NCBI RefSeq assembly: GCF_011764425.1
Contig: NZ_BLPF01000001.1
Coordinates: 2,347,001-2,411,000, forward strand
Source: Phytohabitans houttuyneae
GTDB taxonomy: Bacteria; Actinomycetota; Actinomycetes; Mycobacteriales; Micromonosporaceae
Length of the DNA: 64,000 bases
Direction of reading: 5' to 3'
Part shown: positions 17,112-27,081 of the stretch, in pieces
Layout: each line of letters starts with the position of its first letter
How positions within the stretch are numbered: the stretch's first letter is position 1
Program-made: the position numbers and the translations under genes
The notes under the pieces: generated by a model
Told to the model about the DNA's origin: nothing
Seen by the model: only the letters and a program-made list of their open reading frames with translations
Database searches by the model: none

Positions 17112-18963
17112 AGCCGGTGAAAGTGCGGACCTCGACATTGCTGAAGGCGACCGTAAAAGGCGGCTCGTGGTCCTGCGTCTCCGGGTAGATGCCGAGCACC
17201 ACCCGGCCCACTGTGAATGTGCTGTCCTGGACCGTGCCCACCTGCTGGCCGTCGCGTTCAAGTGTGATTGTCGTGCCCTGCATCGAGATGCCCACGCGGG
17301 TCGCCGTGTCCAGCGGGATCGGCGTGGTAAACGGCATTGTCCGCAGCGGCAGCACCTTTTTGCCGTCTTCGACGCCGTGGGTGCTCACGTGGAATGCCTC
17401 CGGGCAGATGCGCACGAGATAGCCGGCCTTGCCCACGAAGCGAAACCACATCGCCGCGCACGCACCCTCGTCGCGCAGGCGCACGTCCACCGTCATCGAA
17501 AAGTCGGTGAACGGGTCCATCGGGCCCGGGCAGCGGTACGGGCCCTGCTTGTCGCGGGTGATCACCAGGGCGTCTTCGAACGTGCAGGTGGTGAGCTCGC
17601 CCTGGTCTTCGCGCAGCAGCCACAGCTTGGGCTTGTCCAGCGGGTCCTGCATGACGACCTCGCTGGCGGGCGGTGACGGGGAGGGCGTCGCGGGGGCGGT
17701 GGTCGTAGGCGCGGGGGCGGCGGAGGTGGCGGTGGTTGCCGAGCCGGACGGGGTGCCGCCGTCGCCGAAGGGCAGCACGCCGCTCGCGATGCCGGCCACG
17801 GTCAGCGAGGTCACGAGCACGGCCAGTGCCATCGCGACGTTCGCGATGCGACCCCAGCGGCTCCCACCCCTGGCCGCGGGCGCGGGCGGTGGCGGTGGCG
17901 TCGCCTCCCGGGTAGAGGCAGACCACGCCGCCGGCCTGGTGGCCGGTGCCGCGACGGGGGCCACCTCCGTCTCACCGGCGGCGACGGTTTCAAGCTCCGG
18001 GGGTACGGCCGCCGCCGTCATCGCGTGCTCCGGACGCTGCTCGGTCGCCGCCTGCGCCTCCTCGGCCGCGAGCAGCAGTCCCGGCTGCCGCGCCAGGGCG
18101 GCGGCCACGGCGGGTTGGCGGTCGGGACCGGCGGCCAGCAGCAGGTCGAGCAGCTCGCGGGCGGTGGGGCGGGCGGCCGGGTCCTTCGCGAGCGTGCGCT
18201 CGACAAGGTCACGCAGCGGCGGCACGAGGCCGGTCAGGTCGGGCGGCTGGGTCAGGATGCGGGCGGCGACGACCGGCGGTGACTCGGCCGCGAAAGGGGT
18301 ACGGCCGGTGCCCGCGTAGGCCAGCACCGCACCCCAGGCGAACACGTCCGCCGCCGGCGTGATGACCGCGCTCGCGTTGTCGCCGAAGCGTTCCGGCGCC
18401 ATGTACGCCACCGTGCCCAGCCACTGGTTCGTCGCGGTGTGCTGGCTCGTCGGCTCGACCGTCCGCGCGATGCCGAAGTCGATGACCTTCGGGCTGCCGG
18501 GCGGGAGCAGAACGTTGCTGGGCTTGAGATCGCGGTGGATGACGCCGGCGCCGTGGATGGCGGTGAGCGCGGTGGCCATGCCGATGGCGAGCGCGTGCAG
18601 GTTGGCGGGGCTGAGCGGGCCGCGCTCGGCGACCACCGCGGAAAGGCTGGGGCCGTCGACGTACTCGACGACGAGGTAGGGCCGCTCGTGGTCGGGGTCG
18701 GCGTCGAGCACCTCGGCGGTGCAGAAAGGCGGCACCTGGCGAGCCCGGTTGACCTCGCTGCGGAAGCGGCGGCGGAACTCCTCGTCGACCTCCAGGTCGG
18801 CGCGGATCATCTTGATCGCCACCTGCCGGCCGTCGGCGGCACGGGCGAGAAAGACGACTCCCATGCCGCCCTCGCCGAGCCGGCCAACCAGCTCGTACCG
18901 CCCCAGCTTGCGCGGGTCGCCCTTGCGCAATGGCGCAGCACGCGACCCTGATTCCCCGCTCAC
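17110..18963 (-). CDS. Receptor-like Ser/Thr protein kinase
   Basis: 617 residues from the GTG at 18963, which has GAGGA seven bases upstream. An ATG at 19029 adds 22 residues but lacks a ribosome-binding site. The kinase domain (about 20-280) has GEGGMGVVF, the AIKMI lysine, HRDLKPSN near 140, DFG in VIDFGIA and an APE-like motif. After a Pro/Ala linker, one transmembrane helix (about 375-397) and a Thr/Pro/Ser stalk lead to an extracellular beta-rich, LamG-like domain of about 170 residues containing Cys residues. There are no PASTA repeats, so it is not a PknB orthologue. It probably senses an external glycan or ligand. No substrate gene is adjacent. Confidence 0.88.
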   Translation of the reverse strand: MSGESGSRAAPLRKGDPRKLGRYELVGRLGEGGMGVVFLARAADGRQVAIKMIRADLEVDEEFRRRFRSEVNRARQVPPFCTAEVLDADPDHERPYLVVEYVDGPSLSAVVAERGPLSPANLHALAIGMATALTAIHGAGVIHRDLKPSNVLLPPGSPKVIDFGIARTVEPTSQHTATNQWLGTVAYMAPERFGDNASAVITPAADVFAWGAVLAYAGTGRTPFAAESPPVVAARILTQPPDLTGLVPPLRDLVERTLAKDPAARPTARELLDLLLAAGPDRQPAVAAALARQPGLLLAAEEAQAATEQRPEHAMTAAAVPPELETVAAGETEVAPVAAPATRPAAWSASTREATPPPPPAPAARGGSRWGRIANVAMALAVLVTSLTVAGIASGVLPFGDGGTPSGSATTATSAAPAPTTTAPATPSPSPPASEVVMQDPLDKPKLWLLREDQGELTTCTFEDALVITRDKQGPYRCPGPMDPFTDFSMTVDVRLRDEGACAAMWFRFVGKAGYLVRICPEAFHVSTHGVEDGKKVLPLRTMPFTTPIPLDTATRVGISMQGTTITLERDGQQVGTVQDSTFTVGRVVLGIYPETQDHEPPFTVAFSNVEVRTFTG

Positions 18964-19077
18964 GGCCGTCCTCGCTCCCCCTGGATCGGCTCCGACCTCC
19001 ACGGAACCGTGCCAACCAGCCGACAGCATCCCATTCAGGCGGCGATCACGACACCCCCGGAGCGCGCTTCTGCCTCT

Positions 19078-21297
19078 TCAGCGGGTTGACCGCAACCGCG
19101 CCGTGATGTCGTCGGCGGATGTGGCGCCGCCGAAGAGCAGTCCCTGCCCGGTGTCGCACTCCAGCGCCCGCAGCAGCTCGGCCTGCTGGGCCGTCTCGAC
19201 CGCCTCCGCCGTCACGGTGAGGCCGAGGGCGTGCGCCAGCCGTACCAGCGCGTCGACGATCCGCTCGTCGGCCATGCTCGCCGAGTCGACGACGCCACCC
19301 GCGCGCAGCCCTTCGATGAACGGCCCGGCGAGCTTGAGCGAATGGATCGGCAGCCGCCGCAGGTAGGCGAGGTTGGAGTAGCCGGTGCCGAAGTCGTCGA
19401 TGGCGATCCGCACGCCCGTGTCGGCGAGCCCGCGCAGCGAGCGCACCGGCTCGCCAGCCGTAGGCATCACGGCGCTTTCGGTGAGCTCCAGCTGGAGCTG
19501 GCCGGCCGGCAGCCCGGTGCGGGCCAGCACGCCGGCCACCTCTTCGACGATGCCGGGCGCGTTCGCCTGGCGTACGGCGAGGTTGACGCTCACCACGAGC
19601 GGCGCGTCGGGAAACTCGCGGTACCACCACGCGCCCTGTTCGCACGCCTGCTCCAGCACCCACCGTCCAAGTCGGACGATCATGCCGGTCTCCTCGGCCA
19701 GCCCGATGAACCGGTCCGGGGGCACCATGCCCAGCTCCGGGTGGCGCCACCGCACGAGCGCCTCGACCGCGCGCAGCCGCCCGCTCTCCAGTCCCACGAT
19801 CGGCTGGTACTCCAATGTGAACTCACCCCGGTCGAGCGCGCCGGGCAGTGCGGCCGCGAGCGCCGCGCGGGCCAGCTGGTGTGCGCCGCGCACCGGGTCG
19901 AACAGCGCCCACTGCCCCCGCCCGTCGGCCTTGGCCCAGTAAAGCGTGGTGTCGGCGGCCTTCATCATCTCGGTAGGGCTTGTGCCGTCGACCTCCCGCT
20001 CCACGATGCCGATGCTGGCGGTGACCGAGAGCGGCTGGTGCGAGTCGATCTTCACGGGCTCGGCCACGGCGGCGAGGGCCGCCTCGGCGACCTCGATGGC
20101 CGCGTCGGTGCCGGTGGAGTCCTCGACCAGGATCACGAACTCGTCGCCGCCCATCCGCGCGACAAGGTGGCCGCGCGCCGAGACCGAGGCGGCCAGCCGC
20201 CGCGCGACGACAACGAGCAGCTCGTCGCCGACGTAGTGGCCGAGGCTGTCGTTGACCGCCTTGAAGCCGTCGAGGTCGAGGAAGCAGACGCCCACCCGGC
20301 TGGCGGCGCCGTCGAAGACCGCGGCGAGCCGTTCGAAGAAGAGGGTGCGGTTGGGCAAGCCGGTGAGCGGGTCGTGGAGGGCCTGGAAGCGCAGGCGCTC
20401 CTGCAGCTCGTACCGGTCGGTGATGTCCTCGACCATGGCGACGGTGAAGCGCGGCTGGCCGTCCTCGTCGCGGATGAGCGAGACGGCCAGCTCGGTCCAG
20501 AGGATCGTGCGGTCCTTGCGGTAGTACCGCTTTTCCACCCGAGCCCCGTCGCGCTTGCCCTCGATCATCTCCTTGTACATGTCCCACATGCCCGGCGCGT
20601 CGTCCGGGTAGAAGAGATCGGCGACGTTGATCTCGAGCATCTCGTCGACGGTGTACCCGAGCATGTCGGCGAACGCCTGGTTGACGTCGATGATCCGCCC
20701 GTCCATGTCGGCGATGCCGATCCCGATCGCCGCGCCGGCGAAGACCGCCCGGAAGCGGGCTTCGCTGGCCCGCAGGTCATGCTCGATCTGGTTGCGCGCG
20801 GACCAGACCGCGCGGCCGATGCGTTCCTGCTGGGTGAACGTGCGGTCGCGCAGGCCGCGCGCGTAGCCGGCGGCCAGCGCGGCCTGAAGCGCCACCGCGC
20901 GGTCGGCGTGCACGCGCCCGTCCGCCGGCACGACAAGCTCCAGAAACCGCCGCCCGAAGGTGAGCAGCGTCTGGTCCAGAAACTCCGGGGCGGTGAAGTG
21001 CGCGTCGACGAGCGCCCGCCCGACTGCGTGCGCGGGTGCGGTGGTGAACGGCTCGGCCACCAGCGCCTCGGCCAGCCGCTGGGTGTGGCTGTGCAGCATG
21101 CGCTCGGTCTCGTCCGGGCTCATCGGCACATAGCCGAGCGCCGCCCCGGCACGCGCCCACAGGTGCGCGTACCGCTCCACTCCCTCCGCGTCGAACCGGT
21201 CGATCGTCGCCTCCAGCGCGTCCCGGTCAGCCGGTCGCCCGGTCGTTGCGGCCGACGCCGCCGAAGGCGCCGAACCGCTCCGGGTGTTCGTCCACAT
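19078..21297 (-). CDS. PAS-GGDEF-EAL cyclic-di-GMP protein
   Basis: 739 residues, no transmembrane segment. After a helical N-terminal region (about 1-175), a PAS domain (about 180-300, FAGAAIGIGIADMDGRIIDV) precedes GGDEF (about 305-465) and EAL (about 480-735). GGDEF is intact (RMGGDEFVIL), so cyclase activity is plausible. The RxxD inhibitory site is not present at the usual position. EAL residues are largely present: VEALVRW, the Asn of VSVNLA, ELTES, DDFGTGYSN, the Lys of SLKL, AEAVET and QG near the end. The Asp that normally follows the Lys (KxD) is replaced. It starts inside the methyltransferase gene, a 71-base overlap that suggests coupled expression. Confidence 0.87.
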   Translation of the reverse strand: MWTNTRSGSAPSAASAATTGRPADRDALEATIDRFDAEGVERYAHLWARAGAALGYVPMSPDETERMLHSHTQRLAEALVAEPFTTAPAHAVGRALVDAHFTAPEFLDQTLLTFGRRFLELVVPADGRVHADRAVALQAALAAGYARGLRDRTFTQQERIGRAVWSARNQIEHDLRASEARFRAVFAGAAIGIGIADMDGRIIDVNQAFADMLGYTVDEMLEINVADLFYPDDAPGMWDMYKEMIEGKRDGARVEKRYYRKDRTILWTELAVSLIRDEDGQPRFTVAMVEDITDRYELQERLRFQALHDPLTGLPNRTLFFERLAAVFDGAASRVGVCFLDLDGFKAVNDSLGHYVGDELLVVVARRLAASVSARGHLVARMGGDEFVILVEDSTGTDAAIEVAEAALAAVAEPVKIDSHQPLSVTASIGIVEREVDGTSPTEMMKAADTTLYWAKADGRGQWALFDPVRGAHQLARAALAAALPGALDRGEFTLEYQPIVGLESGRLRAVEALVRWRHPELGMVPPDRFIGLAEETGMIVRLGRWVLEQACEQGAWWYREFPDAPLVVSVNLAVRQANAPGIVEEVAGVLARTGLPAGQLQLELTESAVMPTAGEPVRSLRGLADTGVRIAIDDFGTGYSNLAYLRRLPIHSLKLAGPFIEGLRAGGVVDSASMADERIVDALVRLAHALGLTVTAEAVETAQQAELLRALECDTGQGLLFGGATSADDITARLRSTR

Positions 21298-22045
21298 CTC
21301 CCGGCGACTCCGGCCGCCACAACGGCAGGTGTACGAGCCCGGGGTCGATGAGCGTGAAGTCGCCGAAGTACGACGTGATCTCGGCGTGGGAACGCAGTGT
21401 GATCTCGGTGGCGGTGCGCTTGGAGAGCTGCTGCGCGTCGAGCATCTCCTGCGGCTGGTCCTCGAACGTCGAGTGGGAGATCACCAGGTAGCTGCCCGGC
21501 CCGACGGCCGCCCGGAGCGTGGCGATGACCTCGGCCGGGCGGTCGGCGTCGGGCAGGAAGTGGACCACGCCGCCGAGCAGCACCGCGATGGGGCGGTCGA
21601 AGTCGAGCAGGTCGAGCTTGCGGGTCGCGGCGAGGATGCGCTCGGGGTCGCGCAGGTCGCCTTCGAGCACCGCGGTCTGCTTGTCACCCTCCAAAATGGA
21701 GCGACTGTGCATGACGGCCACCGGGTCGATGTCCACGTACACGACGCGGGAGGCGGGGTTGGCCGCCTGGGCGACCTCGTGCACGTTGCCGACCGTCGGG
21801 ATGCCGGAGCCGATGTCGAGGTACTGGTCGACGCCCTCGGCCGCGACGGCGCGCACCGCGCGGCGCAGGAACGACCGGCCGGCCCGCATCGTGTCGGCGA
21901 GGTTGGGCGTGAGGCTGGCGATCTGCTCGGCGAGGCGGCGGTCGATCTCGAAGTTGTGCGCCCCGCCGAGGAAGTAGTCGTACACCCGGGCCGCGCTCGG
22001 ACGGCTCAGGTCGATTTCCGTCGAGAGGTCGCGCGGCTGTTCCAT
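21227..22045 (-). CDS. DUF574-type SAM-dependent methyltransferase
   Basis: 272 residues. SRPSAARVYDYFLGGAHNFEIDR near the start is the hallmark of the large actinomycete DUF574/SAM_MT family. QYLDIGSGIPTVGNVHEVA is the SAM-binding motif I and VVYVDIDPVAV the acidic motif II. These proteins are numerous in actinomycetes and their substrates are unknown. ATG at 22045 gives the standard length. It heads a two-gene leftward unit with the cyclic-di-GMP protein, whose start lies inside this gene. Confidence 0.87.
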   Translation of the reverse strand: MEQPRDLSTEIDLSRPSAARVYDYFLGGAHNFEIDRRLAEQIASLTPNLADTMRAGRSFLRRAVRAVAAEGVDQYLDIGSGIPTVGNVHEVAQAANPASRVVYVDIDPVAVMHSRSILEGDKQTAVLEGDLRDPERILAATRKLDLLDFDRPIAVLLGGVVHFLPDADRPAEVIATLRAAVGPGSYLVISHSTFEDQPQEMLDAQQLSKRTATEITLRSHAEITSYFGDFTLIDPGLVHLPLWRPESPGDVDEHPERFGAFGGVGRNDRATG

Positions 22046-22095
22046 GATCCGCCTTCGGGGTCCGGCCGTGAGAGAAGTTCGCGATCACCCTACCG

Positions 22096-23289
<1,194 letters not shown>

Positions 23290-23290
23290 C

Positions 23291-24721
23291 TCAGAAAGGA
23301 TATGTCGGTACGTCGCCACGGACAGTTACCCAGCGGGTCTCGGTGAACGCCTCGACGTTGGCGGCCGCACCGCCGAAGCGGGCACCCGTCCCCGAGGCGC
23401 CGACCCCGCCGAAGGGCACGTTCGCCTCGTCGTTGACCGTCTGGTCGTTGATGTGCACGATGCCCGTGGGAATGCGGTCGGCCAGCGCCAGTCCCTTTGT
23501 CACGTCGCGGGTGATGATGCCGAGCGAGAGGCCGTACTCGGTGCCGGACGCGAGCGACGCCGCCTCGTCCAGGCTGCCGAAGCGGGCGACCGGCGCGACA
23601 GGGCCGAAGACCTCCTCGGCGTAGGCCGGCATCTCCGGCGTGACCTCGGCGAGCACCGTCGGGCGGTAGAACAGCCCGGTGAACGTGCCGCCGGCCGCGA
23701 GCCGCGCGCCCCGCTCCACGCTGCCGGTCACCAGCGCGTGGATCTTGTCGCGCTGACCGGCGTCGATGACCGGGCCGAGCTCCAGCGCGTCGGCCTTCTT
23801 CGCCAGGCGCTCCACGTACTCGTCGTAGATCGACTCGTGCACCAGGTGGCGGCCGGTGGTCATGCAGATCTGGCCCTGGTGGTTGAACGAGCCCCACGCG
23901 CCGGCCGATATCGCCCGGTCGAGGTCGGCGTCGTCGAGGACCACCAGCGCCGAGTTGCCGCCCAGCTCCAGGTGCACGCGGGTCAGGTTGGCGGCGGCCA
24001 CCTCGCCCACCCGGCGGCCGGCGCGCGTGGATCCGGTGAACGACACGACGCGTACCCGCGGGTCCGCGATGACCGCCTCGCCCACGTCGGGGCCGCCTGG
24101 CAGCACGTGCAGCAGGCCCTCGGGCAGCCCGGCCGCGGCGAAGATGCCGGCTAGCAGCAGGCCGCCGCTGACCGCGGTGCGCGGGTCGGGCTTGAGCAGG
24201 ACCGCGTTGCCGAGCGCGAGCGCGGGCGCGACCGAGCGGATCGACAGGATCAGCGGGAAGTTGAAGGGCGAGATGACACCGACCACGCCGGCCGGCACCC
24301 GCCGCGCCATGCTGAGGCGCCCGTCGAGGCTGGGCAGCAGCTCGCCGTACGGGCGGGAGGGCAGCGCCGCCGCCTCGTAGCACTCCTGCGCGGCCACGCC
24401 GATCTCGAAGTCGCCCTTTGGCGGAACGGCGCCGGTCTCGCGCACGATCCAGTCACGCACCTCTTGGGCGTTCTCCTGCCACAGGTCACCCGCCTTGCGC
24501 AGCACGGCGGCACGCGCGGGGTGTGGCAGGGCCGCCCACTCCACCTGTGCGGCGGCCGCGGCGCGGGCCGCGGCGCCCACGTCGGCCGGGGTGGCGATGC
24601 CCACGCGGCCGAGCTCCGTACCGGTGGCCGGCTCGACCACGGCCGCGTCGCCGCCGTCGCCGGAAATCCAGCCGTTACTGAAGAACCTGCTTTGCCAGGT
24701 CGGTTGGTCGAGCAACATCAT
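23291..24721 (-). CDS. Aromatic aldehyde dehydrogenase (benzaldehyde/vanillin type)
   Basis: 476 residues of the NAD(P)-dependent aldehyde dehydrogenase superfamily. VSFTGSTRAGRRVG binds the nucleotide, the general-base Glu is in HLELGGN, and the nucleophile Cys in GQICMTTGRH. The QICMT context is typical of benzaldehyde and vanillin dehydrogenases rather than fatty-aldehyde types. It probably oxidises an aromatic aldehyde to the acid that feeds protocatechuate. Tandem ATGs at 24721 and 24718 follow GGGGAG. The start overlaps the end of the ABC ATPase gene by 47 bases, so it belongs to the importer operon. No ring hydroxylase or O-demethylase is present, so the exact substrate remains open. 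Confidence 0.82.
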   Translation of the reverse strand: MMLLDQPTWQSRFFSNGWISGDGGDAAVVEPATGTELGRVGIATPADVGAAARAAAAAQVEWAALPHPARAAVLRKAGDLWQENAQEVRDWIVRETGAVPPKGDFEIGVAAQECYEAAALPSRPYGELLPSLDGRLSMARRVPAGVVGVISPFNFPLILSIRSVAPALALGNAVLLKPDPRTAVSGGLLLAGIFAAAGLPEGLLHVLPGGPDVGEAVIADPRVRVVSFTGSTRAGRRVGEVAAANLTRVHLELGGNSALVVLDDADLDRAISAGAWGSFNHQGQICMTTGRHLVHESIYDEYVERLAKKADALELGPVIDAGQRDKIHALVTGSVERGARLAAGGTFTGLFYRPTVLAEVTPEMPAYAEEVFGPVAPVARFGSLDEAASLASGTEYGLSLGIITRDVTKGLALADRIPTGIVHINDQTVNDEANVPFGGVGASGTGARFGGAAANVEAFTETRWVTVRGDVPTYPF

Positions 24722-25505
24722 GACTCCCCACTGTGGACTCTCTCTTGGCGGCCTGGATCTGCGCGTACACGTGGGAGCGCAGCTCCGTGAAACGGCTGTC
24801 TGACCGCGTGGTCAGCTGGTCGCGCCGGTCGGGCAGGTCGACGTCGAGCTCCTCGCGCACCACGGTGGGCGAGGAGGACAGGATGATCACACGTTGCCCG
24901 AGGTAGACCGCCTCGTCGATGTCGTGTGTGACGAACAGGATCGTGACGCCCAGCTTGCGCCACAGGTCGCGGATCAGATCCTCCAGGTCCGCCCGGGTCT
25001 GCGCGTCGACGGCCGCGAACGGCTCGTCCATCAAAAGCACATCCGGTTGGTACGCGACCGCACGCGCGATCGCCACCCGCTGCTGCATGCCGCCGGACAG
25101 CTGCCACGGGTACGCGTGGTGGGCGTCGGAAAGGCCCACGGACTCCAGCGCCTGCGCCACGAGGTCCTGCCGCAGCTTGCGCGCCACGCGCTTGTTGCGC
25201 AGCGGCAGGTCCACGTTGTCCCGCACGCTCATCCACGGAAACAGGCTGCGCCCGTACTCCTGGAATACAACGGCCATGCCCGGCGGCGGCCCGCTGACCA
25301 CCTTGTCCCGCAGCCGCACCTCGCCAGCGGTCGGCGTCAACAGCCCGGCCATGCACTTGAGCAGCGTGGTCTTGCCGCAGCCGGACGGGCCCACCAGGCA
25401 CACGAGGTCGCCCGCGTCGAGGCCGAACGTCAGGTCGCGTACCGCTTCGACCGGGCGCTGGCGGCCTTCGTACACCTTCTTGAGGCCGCGGACGTCGAGC
25501 AGCAT
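24675..25505 (-). CDS. ABC importer ATPase, nitrate/sulfonate/taurine family
   Basis: 276 residues. Walker A GPSGCGKTT, Q-loop in VVFQEYGRSLFPW, signature LSGGMQQR, Walker B LLMDEPFAAVDAQ and switch His in FVTHDIDEA are all intact. The fold and partners are those of SsuB/TauB-type importers. ATG at 25505 gives the family start (LLDVRGLKKVYEG). It follows the second permease gene after 14 bases and overlaps the aldehyde dehydrogenase start. Gene context points to uptake of an aromatic acid or aldehyde. The phthalate importer of Rhodococcus jostii RHA1 is a precedent for ABC uptake of such compounds in actinobacteria. Confidence 0.88.
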   Translation of the reverse strand: MLLDVRGLKKVYEGRQRPVEAVRDLTFGLDAGDLVCLVGPSGCGKTTLLKCMAGLLTPTAGEVRLRDKVVSGPPPGMAVVFQEYGRSLFPWMSVRDNVDLPLRNKRVARKLRQDLVAQALESVGLSDAHHAYPWQLSGGMQQRVAIARAVAYQPDVLLMDEPFAAVDAQTRADLEDLIRDLWRKLGVTILFVTHDIDEAVYLGQRVIILSSSPTVVREELDVDLPDRRDQLTTRSDSRFTELRSHVYAQIQAAKRESTVGSHDVARPTDLAKQVLQ

Positions 25506-25519
25506 CGTGCGTTGTCCTT

Positions 25520-26299
25520 TCAGGACGGTCCGCGCTGGGCGCGGCGCTGGCCGTGGTACCAGGCCAGTGCCCGGCTCTCCACGAGTCGAAAGAGGACGGA
25601 CAGGGCGAGGCCGAGCAGGCCCAGCAGCAGGATGCCGCTCCACATGTCGGGAATCGCGAAGCTGCGCTGGAACTGCACGATGGTGAAGCCGAGCCCGTTG
25701 CTGGCGGCGAACATCTCGCTGATGACCATAAGGATGATGCCGATCGACAGTGCCTGCCGCATGCCGGCCGCGATCTGCGGGCTGGCCGAGCGGAGCACGA
25801 GGTGGCGCACGCGGTTGGCGCCGGTGATGCCGTACGACCGGCAGGTGTCCGCGAGAACGCTGTCGACGGCCCGGACGCCCTCGACGGTGTTGAGCAGGAT
25901 CGGCCACACGCAGCCCGCCGCGATGACCACGACCTTCATCGTGTCACCGATTCCGGCGAAGAGCATGATGACCGGCACCAGAACCGGCGGCGGGATGGCC
26001 CGGAAGAACTCCAGCACCGGCTCCAGCACGGCCCGTACCCGGCGGCTGCCGCCGACCAGCAGGCCCAGGGCCACGCCGGCGAACACGGCGATCGTGTAGC
26101 CGACGGCGAGGCGGATCAGGCTGGGCAGCACGTCGGCGCGGATGCGGTCCCACGTCCAGACGTCGGGGAAGGTCTGCAGGATCTCGCGCAGCGGCGGCAC
26201 GTAGAAGTTGTCGCTGCCCTCGGTGGCGACCCACCAGATGGCGAACAGGACGGCCGGCAGCGCGACCGCCAGCCCGACCTTCGTGAGGACGCGGCTCAT
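25520..26299 (-). CDS. ABC importer permease (second of two)
   Basis: 259 residues, about six transmembrane helices, with the binding-protein-dependent permease EAA-type loop (SYGITGANRVRHLVLRSA) near residue 150 that contacts the ATPase. It resembles SsuC/TauC/NrtB proteins. ATG at 26299 overlaps the stop of the preceding permease gene by four bases (ATGA). Two different permeases imply a heterodimeric channel. Confidence 0.86.
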   Translation of the reverse strand: MSRVLTKVGLAVALPAVLFAIWWVATEGSDNFYVPPLREILQTFPDVWTWDRIRADVLPSLIRLAVGYTIAVFAGVALGLLVGGSRRVRAVLEPVLEFFRAIPPPVLVPVIMLFAGIGDTMKVVVIAAGCVWPILLNTVEGVRAVDSVLADTCRSYGITGANRVRHLVLRSASPQIAAGMRQALSIGIILMVISEMFAASNGLGFTIVQFQRSFAIPDMWSGILLLGLLGLALSVLFRLVESRALAWYHGQRRAQRGPS

Positions 26300-27081
26300 A
26301 TCAGGACCTCCCCGCGCACGGACTGGTGCCAGGAGAGCAGGAGCCGCTCGACGCCGCGGGCGGCGAGGTTGATGGCCACGCCGAGCAGGCCGGTGACGGC
26401 GATCAGCGCGTACATGTTCGCCACCGCGTTGGAGCTCTGCGCGACGGCGATGCGGCTGCCGAGCCCCGGCGCGCCGATGACCAGCTCGGCGGTGATCGCG
26501 AGCACGAGGGCCACCGCGGCGGCCAGGCGGATGCCGGTCATCACGTACGGCAGGGCGGTGGGCCACAGCACGTACCGCACGCGGTACCAGGGGCTGAACC
26601 CGAAGCTGCGCGCGGTCTCCTCGGCGACCGGGTCGACGTCCTGCACCCCGTAGAGCACCTGGATCAGCACCTGCCAGAACGAGGCGTACACGACGAGCAT
26701 GAGCGTGGACTGGATCTCCGTGCCGTAGAGCAGGACGGCGAGCGGGATCAGCGCGACCGACGGGATCGGTCGCAGGAACTCGATCGTCGAGGCGGTCAGC
26801 GCCCGCAGCACGGGGACCGCCCCGATCACGATGCCGACCACGATGCCGGCGACCACGGCGATGGTCAGCCCGATCGCCCAGGCCAGCAGGGTGTCCCACA
26901 GCGCGGCCCAAAAGGCGCCCTCGGCGAGCTCGTCGCCGAGCGCGGCGGCGATGCGGTGCGTGGGCGGCAGGTAGTCCGCCGACACCACCCCGGTGTACGG
27001 CAGCAGCTCCACGAGCAGGAGGAGGCCGGTGAGCCCGGAGAGTCCCAGGATCACCGGCGTCGCCCGTACCGCTCGTGTCAT
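26296..27081 (-). CDS. ABC importer permease (first of two)
   Basis: 261 residues with about six transmembrane helices and the cytoplasmic coupling loop SFGFSPWYRVRYVLWPTA. It belongs to the same SsuC/TauC-type family as its partner. It overlaps the binding-protein gene upstream (ATGA at 27078-27081) and the second permease gene downstream by four bases each, so the transporter is one translational unit. Confidence 0.86.
   Translation of the reverse strand: MTRAVRATPVILGLSGLTGLLLLVELLPYTGVVSADYLPPTHRIAAALGDELAEGAFWAALWDTLLAWAIGLTIAVVAGIVVGIVIGAVPVLRALTASTIEFLRPIPSVALIPLAVLLYGTEIQSTLMLVVYASFWQVLIQVLYGVQDVDPVAEETARSFGFSPWYRVRYVLWPTALPYVMTGIRLAAAVALVLAITAELVIGAPGLGSRIAVAQSSNAVANMYALIAVTGLLGVAINLAARGVERLLLSWHQSVRGEVLI

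Noticed and set aside
17110-18963. PknB-type kinase of the cell-division cluster
   Set aside because: No PASTA repeats and no division or penicillin-binding genes nearby; the extracellular part is a LamG-like domain.
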